DNA of 64,000 bases from Diadophis punctatus similis (taxonomy: Eukaryota; Chordata; Lepidosauria; Squamata; Dipsadidae): positions 2,870,001 through 2,934,000 of the forward strand of contig JALIGW010000061.1 of the NCBI GenBank assembly GCA_023053685.1. The letters run 5' to 3'. Below are positions 47,793 to 61,100 of this stretch, piece by piece; position 1 is the first letter of the stretch; each line of letters starts with the position of its first letter. The notes under the pieces are model-generated. The model did not search any database. It was not told the DNA's origin and saw only the letters and a program-made list of their open reading frames with translations. Position numbers and translations under genes: made by a program.

Positions 47793-50136
47793 GAATTCAA
47801 ACAACAATGGATTGATGTTTTTTTCCGAGATACTCACAGGTCTCAGCCAGGAACTCCAACCCCAGCTTCTGTGAATTGAAAAGACAATGCAGTGAGGTTT
47901 TTCCCCCCAGATACTCACAGGTCTCAGCCAGGAACTCCACCCCCAGCTTCTGTGAATTCAAACTACAATGCAGCGAGGTTTTTCCCCCCAGATACTCACA
48001 AGTCTCATCCAGGAACTCCACCCCCAGCTTCTGTGAATTCAAACTACAATGGATTGAGGTTTTGTCCCCCAGATACTCACACGTCTCAGCCAGGAACTCC
48101 ACCAACAGCTTCTGTGAATTCAAACTACAATGGAGTGGGGTTTTTTCCCTGAGATACTAACAAGTCTCAGCCAGGAACTCCATCCGCAGCTTCTGTGAAT
48201 TCAAACTACAATGGAGTGAGGTTTCTTCCCCCAGATACTCACAGGTCTCAGCCAGGAACTCCACGCCCAGCTTCTGTGAATTCAAACTACAATGGAGTGA
48301 GGTTTGTTCCCCCAGATACTCACAGGTCTCAGCCAGGAACTCCACCCCCAGCTTCTGTGAATTCAAACTACAATGGAGTGAGGTTTGTTCCCCCAGATAC
48401 TCACAGTTCTCAGCCAGGAACTCCACCCCCAGTTTCTGTGAATTCAAACTACAATGGAGTGACGTTTTTCCCCCCAGATACTCACAGGTATCAGCCAGGA
48501 ACTCCACCCCAGCTTCTGTGAATTGAAACTACAATGCAGTGAGGTTTTTCTCCCAGATACTCACAGGTCTCAGCCAAGAACTCCACCCCCAGCTTCTGTG
48601 AATTCAAACTACAATGGAGTGAGGTTCCCCCCCCGATACTCACAGGTATCAGCCAGGAACTCCACCCCCAGCTTCTCTGAATTCAAACTGCAATGGAGTG
48701 AGGTCCCCCCCCCCAGATACTCACAGGTATCAGCCAGGAACTCCACCCCCAGCTTCTGTGAATTTAAACTACAATGGAGTGAGGTGTTTTCCCCCAGATA
48801 CTCACAGGTCTCAGACAGGAACTCCACCCCCAGCTTCTGTGAATTCAAACTACAATGGAGTGAGGTTTCCCCCCCCACAAATACTCACAGGTCTCAGCCA
48901 GGAACTCCACCCCCAGCATCTGTGAATTCAAACTACAATGGAGTGAGGTTCCCCCCTCCCAGATACTCACAGGTCTCAGCCAGGAACTCCACCGCCAGCT
49001 TCTGTGAATTCAAACTACAATGGAGTGAGGTTTTGTCCCCCAGATACTCACAGGTCTCAGCCAGGAACTCCACCCCCAGCTTCTGTGAATTTAAACTACA
49101 ATGGAGTGAGGTTTCTTCGACAAGATACTCACAGGTCTCAGCCAGGAACTCCACCCCAAGCTTCTGTGAATTCAAACTACAATGGAGTGAGGTGTTTTCC
49201 CCCAGATACTCACAGGTCTCAGACAGGAACTCCACCCCCAGCTTCTGTGAATTCAAACTACAATGGAGTGAGGTTCCCCCCCCCCAAATACTCACAGGTC
49301 TCAGCCAGGAACTCCACCCCCAGCTTCTGTGAATTCAAACTACAATGGAGTGAGGTCCCCCCCCCAGATACTCACAAGTCTCAGCCAGGAACTCCACCCC
49401 CAGCTTCTGTGAATTCAAACTACAATGGAGTGAGGTTTTTCCCCCCAGATACTCACAAGCCTCAGCCAGGAATTCCACCCCCAGCTTCTGTGAATTCAAA
49501 CTAAAATAGATTGAGGTTTTTCTCCCAGATACTCACAGGTCTCAGCCAGGAACTCCACCCCCAGCTTCTGTGAATTCAAACTGCAATGGAGTGAGGTTTT
49601 TTCCCCCAGATACAAACAGGTCTCACCCAAGAACTCCACCCCCAGCTTCTGTGAATTCAAACAACAATGGATTGATGTTTTTTTCCGAGATACTCACAGG
49701 TCTCAGCCAGGAACTCCAACCCCAGCTTCTGTGAATTGAAAATACAATGCAGTGAGGTTTTTCCCCCCAGATACTCACAGGTCTCAGCCAGGAACTCCAC
49801 CCCCAGCTTCTGTGAATTCAAACTACAATGCAGCGAGGTTTTTCCCCCCAGATACTCACAAGTCTCATCCAGGAACTCCACCCCCAGCTTCTGTGAATTC
49901 AAACTACAATTGATTGAGGTTTTGTCCCCCAGATACTCACACGTCTCAGCCAGGAACTCCACCAACAGCTTCTGTGAATGCAAACTACAATGGAGTGAGG
50001 TTTGTTCCCCCAGATACTCACAGGTCTCAGCCAGGAACTCAACCCCCAGCTTCTGTGAGTTCAAACTACAATGGAGTGAAGTGTTTCCCCCGAGATACTC
50101 ACAGGTATCAGCCAGGAACTCCACCCCAGCTTCTGT
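47793..50136 (+). repeat. Right-domain unit 3 (left-truncated)
   Basis: Begins at CAACAATGGATTGATG, so the first three monomers of the core are missing. From there it matches 45930 onward (offset 1863) and 50378 onward (offset 2585). A premature CCCTGAGATAC replaces CCCCGAGATAC at about 48147, and CATCCGCAGC replaces CACCCGCAGC at about 48180. Confidence 0.83.
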
Positions 50137-52405
50137 GAATTGAAACTACAATGCAGTGAGGTTTTTCCCCCCAGATACTCACAAGCCTCAGCCAGGAATT
50201 CCACCCCCAGCTTCTGTGAATTCAAACTAAAATGGATTGAGGTTTTTCTCCCAGATACTCACAGGTCTCAGCCAGGAACTCCACCCCCAGCTTCTGTGAA
50301 TTCAAACTGCAACGGAGTGAGGTTTTTCCCCCAGATACAAACAGGTCTCACCCAAGAACTCCACCCCCAGCTTCTGTGAATTCAAACAACAATGGATTGA
50401 TGTTTTTTTCCGAGATACTCACAGGTCTCAGCCAGGAACTCCAACCCCAGCTTCTGTGAATTGAAAAGACAATGCAGTGAGGTTTTTCCCCCCAGATACT
50501 CACAGGTCTCAGCCAGGAACTCCACCCCCAGCTTCTGTGAATTCAAACTACAATGCAGCGAGGTTTTTCCCCCCAGATACTCACAAGTCTCATCCAGGAA
50601 CTCCACCCCCAGCTTCTGTGAATTCAAACTACAATGGATTGAGGTTTTGTCCCCCAGATACTCACACGTCTCAGCCAGGAACTCCACCAACAGCTTCTGT
50701 GAATTCAAACTACAATGGAGTGAGGTTTTTTCCCCGAGATACTAACAAGTCTCAGCCAGGAACTCCACCCGCAGCTTCTGTGAATTCAAACTACAATGGA
50801 GTGAGGTTTCTTCCCCCAGATACTCACAGGTCTCAGCCAGGAACTCCACGCCCAGCTTCTGTGAATTCAAACTACAATGGAGTGAGGTTTGTTCCCCCAG
50901 ATACTCACAGGTCTCAGCCAGGAACTCCACCCCCAGCTTCTGTGAATTCAAACTACAATGGAGTGAGGTTTGTTCCCCCAGATACTCACAGTTCTCAGCC
51001 AGGAACTCCACCCCCAGTTTCTGTGAATTCAAACTACAATGGAGTGAAGTTTTTCCCCCCAGATACTCACAGGTATCAGCCAGGAACTCCACCCCAGCTT
51101 CTGTGAATTGAAACTACAATGCAGTGAGGTTTTTCTCCCAGATACTCACAGGTCTCAGCCAAGAACTCCACCCCCAGCTTCTGTGAATTCAAACTACAAT
51201 GGAGTGAGGTTTTGTTCCCCCAGATACTCACAGGTCTCAGCCAAGAACTCCACCCCCAGCTTCTGTGAATTCAAACTACAATGGAGTGAGGTTCCCCCCC
51301 CCTGATACTCACAGGTATCAGCCAGGAACTCCACCCCCAGCTTCTCTGAATTCAAACTGCAATGGAGTGAGGTGTCCCCCCCCAGATACTCACAGGTCTC
51401 AGCCAGGAACTCCACCCCCAGCTTCTGTGAATTTAAACTACAATGGAGTGAGGTTTCTTCGACAAGATACTCACAGGTCTCAGCCAGGAACTCCACCCCC
51501 AGCATCTGTGAATTCAAACTACAATGGAGTGAGGTGTTTTCCCCCAGATACTCACAGGTCTCAGACAGGAACTCCACCCCCAGCTTCTGTGAATTCAAAC
51601 TACAATGGAGTGAGGTTTCCCCCCCCCCAAATACTCACAGGTCTCAGCCAGGAACTCCACCCCCACCTTCTGTGAATTCAAACTACAATGGAGTGAGGTT
51701 CCCCCCCCCCAGATACTCACAGGTCTCAGCCAGAAACTCCACCCCCAGCTTCTGTGAATTCAAACTACAATGGAGTGAGGTTTTGTCCCCCAGATACTCA
51801 CAGGTCTCAGCCAGGAACTCCACCCCCAGCTTCTGTGAATTTAAACTACAATGGAGTGAGGTTTCTTCGACAAGATACTCACAGGTCTCAGCCAGGAACT
51901 CCACCCCAAGCTTCTGTGAATAAAAACTACAATGGAGTGAGGTGTTTTCCCCCAGATACTCACAGGTCTCAGACAGGAACTCCACCCCCAGCTTCTGTGA
52001 ATTCAAACTACAATGGAGTGAGGTTTCCCCCCCCCAAATACTCACAGGTCTCAGCCAGGAACTCCACCCCCAGCTTCTGTGAATTCAAACTACAATGGAG
52101 TGAGGTCCCCCCCCCCAGATACTCACAAGTCTCAGCCAGGAACTCCACCCCCAGCTTCTGTGAATTCAAACTACAATGGAGTGAGGTTTTCCCCCCCAGA
52201 TACTCACAGGTCTTAGCCAGGAACTCCACCCCCAGCTTCTGTGAATTGAAACTACAATGCAGTGAGGTTTTGTTCCCCCAGATACTCACGGGTCTCAGCC
52301 AGGAACTCCACGCCCAGCTTCTGTGAATGCAAACTACAATGGAGTGAGTTTTGTTCCCCCAGATACTCACAGGTCTCAGCCAGGAACTCCACCCCCAGCT
52401 TCTGT
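50137..52405 (+). repeat. Right-domain unit 4
   Basis: Complete core with GAATTGAAAAGAC, then the five-monomer pair of TTCGACAAG monomers at 51458 and 51866. It repeats 45689-47790 at an offset of 4448-4449 and reappears almost unchanged at 61632-63900 at an offset of 11495. Confidence 0.87.
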
Positions 52406-52567
52406 GAATTCAAACTACAATGGAGTGAAGTGTTTCCCCCCAGATACTCACAAGCCTCAGCCAGGAATTCCACCCCCAGCTTCTGTGAATTCAAACTAAA
52501 ATGGATTGAGGTTTTTCTCCCAGATACTCACAAGCCTCAGCCAGGAATTCCACCCCCAGCTTCTGTG
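52406..52567 (+). repeat. Local two-monomer duplication (CACAAGCCTC pair)
   Basis: Two consecutive monomers both carry CACAAGCCTCAGCCAGG with GGAATTCC, 81 bp apart. The first has GAAGTGTTTCCCCCC and the second AAACTAAAATGG; they are followed by AAACTAAAATAGATTG. Elsewhere CACAAGCCTC occurs once per unit, so this looks like an unequal exchange between units carrying the AATGG and AATAG versions. Confidence 0.75.
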
Positions 52568-54588
52568 AATTCAAACTAAAATAGATTGAGGTTTTTCTCC
52601 CAGATACTCACAGGTCTCAGCCAGGAACTCCACCCCCAGCTTCTGTGAATTCAAACTGCAATGGAGTGAGGTTTTTTCCCCCAGATACAAACAGGTCTCA
52701 CCCAAGAACTCCACCCCCAGCTTCTGTGAATTCAAACAACAATGGATTGATGTTTTTTTCCGAGATACTCACAGGTCTCAGCCAGGAACTCCAACCCCAG
52801 CTTCTGTGAATTGAAAATACAATGCAGTGAGGTTTTCCCCCCCAGATACTCACAGGTCTCAGCCAGGAACTCCACCCCCAGCTTCTGTGAATTCAAACTA
52901 CAATGCAGCGAGGTTTTTCCCCCCAGATACTCACAAGTCTCAGCCAGGAACTCCACCCCCAGTTTCTGTGAATTCAAACTACAATTGATTGAGGTTTTGT
53001 CCCCCAGATACTCACACGTCTCAGCCAGGAACTCCACCAACAGCTTCTGTGAATTCAAACTACAATGGAGTGGGGTTTTTTCCCCGAGATACTAACAAGT
53101 CTCAGCCAGGAACTCCACCCGCAGCTTCTGTGAATTCAAACTACAATGGAGTGAGGTTTCTTCCCCCAGATACTCACAGGTCTCAGCCAGGAACTCCACG
53201 CCCAGCTTCTGTGAATTCAAACTACAATGGAGTGAGGTTTGTTCCCCCAGATACTCACAGGTCTCAGCCAGGAACTCCACCCCCAGCTTCTGTGAATTCA
53301 AACTACAATGGAGTGAGGTTTGTTCCCCCAGATACTCACAGTTCTCAGCCAGGAACTCCACCCCCAGTTTCTGTGAATTCAAACTACAATGGAGTGAAGT
53401 TTTTCCCCCCCAGATACTCACAGGTATCAGCCAGGAACTCCACCCCAGCTTCTGTGAATTGAAACTACAATGCAGTGAGGTTTTTCTCCCAGATACTCAC
53501 AGGTCTCAGCCAAGAACTCCACCCCCAGTTTCTGTGAATTCAAACTACAATGGAGTGAGGTTTTGTTCCCCCAGATACTCACAGGTCTCAGCCAAGAACT
53601 CCACCCCCAGCTTCTGTGAATTCAAACTACAATGGAGTGAGGTTCCCCCCCGATACTCACAGGTATCAGCCAGGAACTCCACCCCCAGCTTCTCTGAATT
53701 CAAACTGCAATGGAGTGAAGTCCCCCCCCCAGATACTCACAGGTCTCAGCCAGGAACTCCACGCCCAGCTTCTGTGAATTTAAACTACAATGGAGTGAGG
53801 TGTTTTCCCCCAGATACTCACAGGTCTCAGACAGGAACTCCACCCCCATCTTCTGTGAATTCAAACTACAATGGAGTGAGGTTTCCCCCCCCCACAAATA
53901 CTCACAGGTCTCAGCCAGGAACTCCACCCCCAGCTTCTGTGAATTCAAACTACAATGGAGTGAGGTTCCCCCCTCCCAGATACTCACAGGTCTCAGCCAG
54001 GAACTCCACCCCCAGCTTCTGTGAATTCAAACTACAATGGAGTGAGGTTTTGTCCCCCAGATACTCACAGGTCTCAGCCAGGAACTCCACCCCCAGCTTC
54101 TGTGAATTTAAACTACAATGGAGTGAGGTTTCTTCGACAAGATACTCACAGGTCTCAGCCAGGAACTCCACCCCAAGCTTCTGTGAATTCAAACTACAAT
54201 GGAGTGAGGTGTTTTCCCCCAGATACTCACAGGTCTCAGCCAGGAACTCCACCCCCAGCTTCTGTGAATTCAAACTACAATGGAGTGAGGTCCCCCCCCC
54301 CAGATACTCACAAGTCTCAGCCAGGAACTCCACCCCCAGCTTCTGTGAATTCAAACTACAATGGAGTGAGGTTTTTCCCCCCAGATACTCACAAGCCTCA
54401 GCCAGGAATTCCACCCCCAGCTTCTGTGAATTCAAACTAAAATAGATTGAGGTTTTTCTCCCAGATACTCACAGGTCTCAGCCAGGAACTCCACCCCCAG
54501 CTTATGTGAATTCAAACTGCAATGGAGTGAGGTTTTTTCCCCCAGATACAAACAGGTCTCACCCAAGAACTCCACCAACAGCTTCTGT
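52568..54588 (+). repeat. Right-domain unit 5
   Basis: Core in the AAACTAAAATAGATTG and GAATTGAAAATAC version, with TACAATTGATTG replacing TACAATGGATTG. 53092-53640 follows 50742-51290 (offset 2350). It has a single TTCGACAAG monomer (54133), after which GGTCTCAGCC stands where other copies have GGTCTCAGAC. Confidence 0.8.
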
Positions 54589-54830
54589 GAATGCAAACTA
54601 CAATGGAGTGAGGTTTGTTCCCCCAGATACTCACAGGTCTCAGCCAGGAACTCAACCCCCAGCTTCTGTGAGTTCAAACTACAATGGAGTGAAGTGTTTC
54701 CCCCGAGATACTCACAGGTATCAGCCAGGAACTCCACCCCAGCTTCTGTGAATTGAAACTACAATGCAGTGAGGTTTTTCCCCCCAGATACTCACAAGCC
54801 TCAGCCAGGAATTCCACCCCCAGCTTCTGT
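54589..54830 (+). repeat. 3-monomer tandem duplication, copy 1 (242 bp)
   Basis: Order: GAATGCAAAC with GTTTGTTCCCCC and AACTCAACCCCC; GTGAGTTCAAAC with GAAGTGTTTCCCCCGAG; and GAATTGAAAC with CACAAGCCTC. The three monomers repeat at once downstream. The monomer just before it (about 54541-54588) is a hybrid with CACCCAAGAACTCC on the left and CACCAACAGC on the right. Confidence 0.88.
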
Positions 54831-55072
54831 GAATGCAAACTACAATGGAGTGAGGTTTGTTCCCCCAGATACTAACAGGTCTCAGCCAGGAACTCAACCC
54901 CCAGCTTCTGTGAGTTCAAACTACAATGGAGTGAAGTGTTTCCCCCGAGATACTCACAGGTATCAGCCAGGAACTCCACCCCAGCTTCTGTGAATTGAAA
55001 CTACAATGCAGTGAGGTTTTTCCCCCCAGATACTCACAAGCCTCAGCCAGGAATTCCACCAACAGCTTCTGT
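54831..55072 (+). repeat. 3-monomer tandem duplication, copy 2 (242 bp)
   Basis: Repeats 54589-54830, with ATACTAACAGG in place of ATACTCACAGG in its first monomer. Its last monomer ends GGAATTCCACCAACAGC, a combination not seen elsewhere, which leads to AAACTAAAATGG. Confidence 0.88.
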
Positions 55073-57260
55073 GAATTCAAACTAAAATGGATTGAGGTTT
55101 TTCTCCCAGATACTCACAGGTCTCAGCCAGGAACTCCACCCCCAGCTTCTGTGAATTCAAACTGCAACGGAGTGAGGTTTTTCCCCCAGATACAAACAGG
55201 TCTCACCCAAGAACTCCACCCCCAGCTTCTGTGAATTCAAACAACAATGGATTGATGTTTTTTTCCGAGATACTCACAGGTCTCAGCCAGGAACTCCACC
55301 CCCAGCTTCTGTGAATTCAAACTACAATGCAGCGAGGTTTTTCCCCCCAGATACTCACAAGTCTCATCCAGGAACTCCACCCCCAGCTTCTGTGAATTCA
55401 AACTACAATGGATTGAGGTTTTGTCCCCCAGATACTCACACGTCTCAGCCAGGAACTCCACCAACAGCTTCTGTGAATTCAAACTACAATGGAGTGAGGT
55501 TTTTTCCCCGAGATACTAACAAGTCTCAGCCAGGAACTCCACCCGCAGCTTCTGTGAATTCAAACTACAATGGAGTGAGGTTTCTTCCCCCAGATACTCA
55601 CAGGTCTCAGCCAGGAACTCCACGCCCAGCTTCTGTGAATTCAAACTACAATGGAGTGAGGTTTGTTCCCCCAGATACTCACAGGTCTCAGCCAGGAACT
55701 CCACCCCCAGCTTCTGTGAATTCAAACTACAATGGAGTGAGGTTTGTTCCCCCAGATACTCACAGTTCTCAGCCAGGAACTCCACCCCCAGTTTCTGTGA
55801 ATTCAAACTACAATGGAGTGAAGTTTTTCCCCCCAGATACTCACAGGTATCAGCCAGGAACTCCACCCCAGCTTCTGTGAATTGAAACTACAATGCAGTG
55901 AGGTTTTTCTCCCAGATACTCACAGGTCTCAGCCAAGAACTCCACCCCCAGCTTCTGTGAATTCAAACTACAATGGAGTGAGGTTTTGTTCCCCCAGATA
56001 CTCACAGGTCTCAGCCAAGAACTCCACCCCCAGCTTCTGTGAATTCAAACTACAATGGAGTGAGGTTCCCCCTCCCCCGATACTCACAGGTATCAGCCAG
56101 GAACTCCACCCCCAGCTTCTCTGAATTCAAACTGCAATGGAGTGAGGTCCCCCCCCCAGATACTCACAGGTCTCAGCCAGGAACTCCACCCCCAGCTTCT
56201 GTGAATTTAAACTACAATGGAGTGAGGTTTCTTCGACAAGATACTCACAGGTCTCAGCCAGGAACTCCACCCCCAGCATCTGTGAATTCAAACTACAATG
56301 GAGTGAGGTGTTTTCCCCCAGATACTCACAGGTCTCAGACAGGAACTCCACCCCCAGCTTCTGTGAATTCAAACTACAATGGAGTGAGGTTTCCCCCCCC
56401 CCAAATACTCACAGGTCTCAGCCAGGAACTCCACCCCCAGCTTCTGTGAATTCAAACTACAATGGAGTGAGGTTCCCCCCCCCCAGATACTCACAGGTCT
56501 CAGCCAGAAACTCCACCCCCAGCTTCTGTGAATTCAAACTACAATGGAGTGAGGTTTTGTCCCCCAGATACTCACAGGTCTCAGCCAGGAACTCCACCCC
56601 CAGCTTCTGTGAATTTAAACTACAATGGAGTGAGGTTTCTTCGACAAGATACTCACAAGTCTCAGCCAGGAACTCCACCCCAAGCTTCTGTGAATAAAAA
56701 CTACAATGGAGTGAGGTGTTTTCCCCCAGATACTCACAGGTCTCAGACAGGAACTCCACCCCCAGCTTCTGTGAATTCAAACTACAATGGAGTGAGGTTT
56801 CCCCCCCCCAAATACTCACAGGTCTCAGCCAGGAACTCCACCCCCAGCTTCTGTGAATTCAAACTACAATGGAGTGAGGTCCCCCCCCCCCAGATACTCA
56901 CAAGTCTCAGCCAGGAACTCCACCCCCAGCTTCTGTGAATTCAAACTACAATGGAGTGAGGTTTTCCCCCCCAGATACTCACAGGTCTTAGCCAGGAACT
57001 CCACCCCCAGCTTCTGTGAATTGAAACTACAATGCAGTGAGGTTTTGTTCCCCCAGATACTCACGGGTCTCAGCCAGGAACTCCACGCCCAGCTTCTGTG
57101 AATGCAAACTACAATGGAGTGAGTTTTGTTCCCCCAGATACTCACAGGTCTCAGCCAGGAACTCCACCCCCAGCTTCTGTGAATTCAAACTACAATGGAG
57201 TGAAGTGTTTCCCCCGAGATACTCACAGGTATCAGCCAGGAACTCCACCCCAGCTTCTGT
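54992..57260 (+). repeat. Right-domain unit 6
   Basis: Core beginning inside the second 3-monomer repeat. It lacks the GAATTGAAAAGAC monomer: CAACAATGG passes directly to GCAGCGAGG. 55516-57145 follows 50742-52370 at an offset of 4774-4775, with the TTCGACAAG pair at 56232 and 56640. Confidence 0.83.
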
Positions 57261-59154
57261 GAATTGAAACTACAATGCAGTGAGGTTTTTCCCCCCAGAT
57301 ACTCACAAGCCTCAGCCAGGAATTCCACCCCCAGCTTCTGTGAATTCAAACTAAAATGGATTGAGGTTTTTCTCCCAGATACTCACAGGTCTCAGCCAGG
57401 AACTCCACCCCCAGCTTCTGTGAATTCAAACTGCAATGGAGTGAGGTTTTTTCCCCCAGATACAAACAGGTCTCACCCAAGAACTCCACCCCCAGCTTCT
57501 GTGAATTCAAACAACAATGGATTGATGTTTTTTTCCGAGATACTCACAGGTCTCAGCCAGGAACTCCAACCCCAGCTTCTGTGAATTGAAAATACAATGC
57601 AGTGAGGTTTTTCCCCCCAGATACTCACAGGTCTCAGCCAGGAACTCCACCCCCAGCTTCTGTGAATTCAAACTACAATGCAGCGAGGTTTTTCCCCCCA
57701 GATACTCACAAGTCTCATCCAGGAACTCCACCCCCAGCTTCTGTGAATTCAAACTACAATTGATTGAGGTTTTGTCCCCCAGATACTCACACGTCTCAGC
57801 CAGGAACTCCACCAACAGCTTCTGTGAATGCAAACTACAATGGAGTGAGGTTTGTTCCCCCAGATACTCACAGGTCTCAGCCAGGAACTCCACCCCCAGC
57901 TTCTGTGAATTCAAACTACAATGGAGTGAAGTGTTTCCCCCGAGATACTCACAGGTATCAGCCAGGAACTCCACCCCAGCTTCTGTGAATTCAAACTACA
58001 ATGCAGTGAGGTTTTTCTCCCAGATACTCACAGGTCTCAGCCAAGAACTCCACCCCCAGCTTCTGTGAATTCAAACTACAATGGAGTGAGGTTTTGTTCC
58101 CCCAGATACTCACAGGTCTCAGCCAGGAACTCCACCCCCAGCTTCTCTGAATTCAAACTGCAATGGAGTGAGGTCCCCCCCCCAGATACTCACAGGTCTC
58201 AGCCAGGAACTCCACCCCCAGCTTCTGTGAATTTAAACTACAATGGAGTGAGGTGTTTTCCCCCAGATACTCACAGGTCTCAGACAGGAACTCCACCCCC
58301 AGCTTCTGTGAATTCAAACTACAATGGCGTGAGGTTTCCCCCCCCCACAAATACTCACAGGTCTCAGCCAGGAACTCCACCCCCAGCATCTGTGAATTCA
58401 AACTACAATGGAGTGAGGTTCCCCCCTCCCAGATACTCACAGGTCTCAGCCAGGAACTCCACCCCCAGCTTCTGTGAATTCAAACTACAATGGAGTGAGG
58501 TTTTGTCCCCCAGATACTCACAGGTCTCAGCCAGGAACTCCACCCCCAGCTTCTGTGAATTTAAACTACAATGGAGTGAGGTTTCTTCGACAAGATACTC
58601 ACAGGTCTCAGCCAGGAACTCCACCCCAAACTTCTGTGAATTCAAACTACAATGGAGTGAGGTGTTTTACCCCAGATACTCACAGGTCTCAGACAGGAAC
58701 TCCACCCCCAGCTTCTGTGAATTCAAACTACAATGGAGTGAGGTTCCCCCCCCCAAATACTCACAGGTCTCAGCCAGGAACTCCACCCCCAGCTTCTGTG
58801 AATTCAAACTACAATGGAGTGAGGTCCCCCCCCCCAGATACTCACAAGTCTCAGCCAGGAACTCCACCCCCAGCTTCTGTGAATTCAAACTACAATGGAG
58901 TGAGGTTTTTCCCCCCAGATACTCACAAGCCTCAGCCAGGAATTCCACCCCCAGCTTCTGTGAATTCAAACTAAAATAGATTGAGGTTTTTCTCCCAGAT
59001 ACTCACAGGTCTCAGCCAGGAACTCCACCCCCAGCTTCTGTGAATTCAAACTGCAATGGAGTGAGGTTTTTTCCCCCAGATACAAACAGGTCTCACCCAA
59101 GAACTCCACCCCCAGCTTCTGTGAATTCAAACAACAATGGATTGATGTTTTTTT
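57261..59154 (+). repeat. Right-domain unit 7
   Basis: 57507-58000 follows 49657-50140 (offset 7850). 58153-58650 follows 53700-54200 (offset 4453). A CCAAACTTCTG change at about 58626 destroys the HindIII site present in sister copies, GGTGTTTTACCCC is private at about 58660, and TACAATGGCG is private at about 58325. Confidence 0.8.
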
Positions 59155-60127
59155 CCGAGATACTCACAGGTCTCAGCCAAGAACTCCACCCCCAGCTTCT
59201 GTGAATTCAAACTACAATGGAGTGAGGTTTTGTTCCCCCAGATACTCACAGGTCTCAGCCAAGAACTCCACCCCCAGCTTCTGTGAATTCAAACTACAAT
59301 GGAGTGAGGTTCCCCCCCCGATACTCACAGGTATCAGCCAGGAACTCCACCCCCAGCTTCTCTGAATTCAAACTGCAATGGAGTGAGGTCCCCCCCCCAG
59401 ATACTCACAGGTATCAGCCAGGAACTCCACCCCCAGCTTCTGTGAATTTAAACTACAATGGAGTGAGGTGTTTTCCCCCAGATACTCACAGGTCTCAGAC
59501 AGGAACTCCACCCCCAGCTTCTGTGAATTCAAACTACAATGGAGTGAGGTTTCCCCCCCCCACAAATACTCACAGGTCTCAGCCAGGAACTCCACCCCCA
59601 GCATCTGTGAATTCAAACTACAATGGAGTGAGGTTCCCCCCTCCCAGATACTCACAGGTCTCAGCCAGGAACTCCACCGCCAGCTTCTGTGAATTCAAAC
59701 TACAATGGAGTGAGGTTTTGTCCCCCAGATACTCACAGGTCTCAGCCAGGAACTCCACCCCCAGCTTCTGTGAATTTAAACTACAATGGAGTGAGGTTTC
59801 TTCGACAAGATACTCACAGGTCTCAGCCAGGAACTCCACCCCAAGCTTCTGTGAATTCAAACTACAATGGAGTGAGGTGTTTTCCCCCAGATACTCACAG
59901 GTCTCAGACAGGAACTCCACCCCCAGCTTCTGTGAATTCAAACTACAATGGAGTGAGGTTCCCCCCCCCCAAATACTCACAGGTCTCAGCCAGGAACTCC
60001 ACCCCCAGCTTCTGTGAATTCAAACTACAATGGAGTGAGGTCCCCCCCCCAGATACTCACAAGTCTCAGCCAGGAACTCCACCCCCAGCTTCTGTGAATT
60101 CAAACAACAATGGATTGATGTTTTTTT
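59155..60127 (+). repeat. 12-monomer tandem duplication, copy 1 (973 bp)
   Basis: From CCGAGATACTC through GCCAAGAACTCC, CAGCTTCTCTGAATTC, GGTATCAGCC, CACAAATACTC, CAGCATCTG, CACCGCCAGC and TTCGACAAG to a direct jump into CAACAATGGATTGATG. Copied at once downstream. Its middle also follows 48683-49300 at an offset of 10685. Confidence 0.9.
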
Positions 60128-61100
60128 CCGAGATACTCACAGGTCTCAGCCAAGAACTCCACCCCCAGCTTCTGTGAATTCAAACTACAATGGAGTGAGG
60201 TTTTGTTCCCCCAGATACTCACAGGTCTCAGCCAAGAACTCCACCCCCAGCTTCTGTGAATTCAAACTACAATGGAGTGAGGTTCCCCCCCTGATACTCA
60301 CAGGTATCAGCCAGGAACTCCACCCCCAGCTTCTCTGAATTCAAACTGCAATGGAGTGAGGTCCCCCCCCCAGATACTCACAGGTATCAGCCAGGAACTC
60401 CACCCCCAGCTTCTGTGAATTTAAACTACAATGGAGTGAGGTGTTTTCCCCCAGATACTCACAGGTCTCAGACAGGAACTCCACCCCCAGCTTCTGTGAA
60501 TTCAAACTACAATGGAGTGAGGTTTCCCCCCCCCACAAATACTCACAGGTCTCAGCCAGGAACTCCACCCCCAGCATCTGTGAATTCAAACTACAATGGA
60601 GTGAGGTTCCCCCCTCCCAGATACTCACAGGTCTCAGCCAGGAACTCCACTGCCAGCTTCTGTGAATTCAAACTACAATGGAGTGAGGTTTTGTCCCCCA
60701 GATACTCACAGGTCTCAGCCAGGAACTCCACCCCCAGCTTCTGTGAATTTAAACTACAATGGAGTGAGGTTTCTTCGACAAGATACTCACAGGTCTCAGC
60801 CAGGAACTCCACCCCAAGCTTCTGTGAATTCAAACTACAATGGAGTGAGGTGTTTTCCCCCAGATACTCACAGGTCTCAGACAGGAACTCCACCCCCAGC
60901 TTCTGTGAATTCAAACTACAATGGAGTGAGGTTCCCCCCCCCAAATACTCACAGGTCTCAGCCAGGAACTCCACCCCCAGCTTCTGTGAATTCAAACTAC
61001 AATGGAGTGAGGTCCCCCCCCCAGATACTCACAAGTCTCAGCCAGGAACTCCACCCCCAGCTTCTGTGAATTCAAACTACAATGGAGTGAGGTTTTTCCC
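60128..61100 (+). repeat. 12-monomer tandem duplication, copy 2 (973 bp)
   Basis: Repeats 59155-60127 at an exact offset of 973 bp. Differences include CCCTGATAC for CCCCGATAC at about 60293 and CACTGCCAGC for CACCGCCAGC at about 60651 (a C-to-T at a CpG). It exits into CACAAGCCTC and AAACTAAAATAG. Confidence 0.9.

Noticed and set aside
53459..54445. Second-longest open frame (328 codons), and a similar one at 36880-37848 (322 codons)
   Set aside because: Same cause: an 81 bp period with stop-free frames. Both start at TTG within a GAATTG variant monomer.
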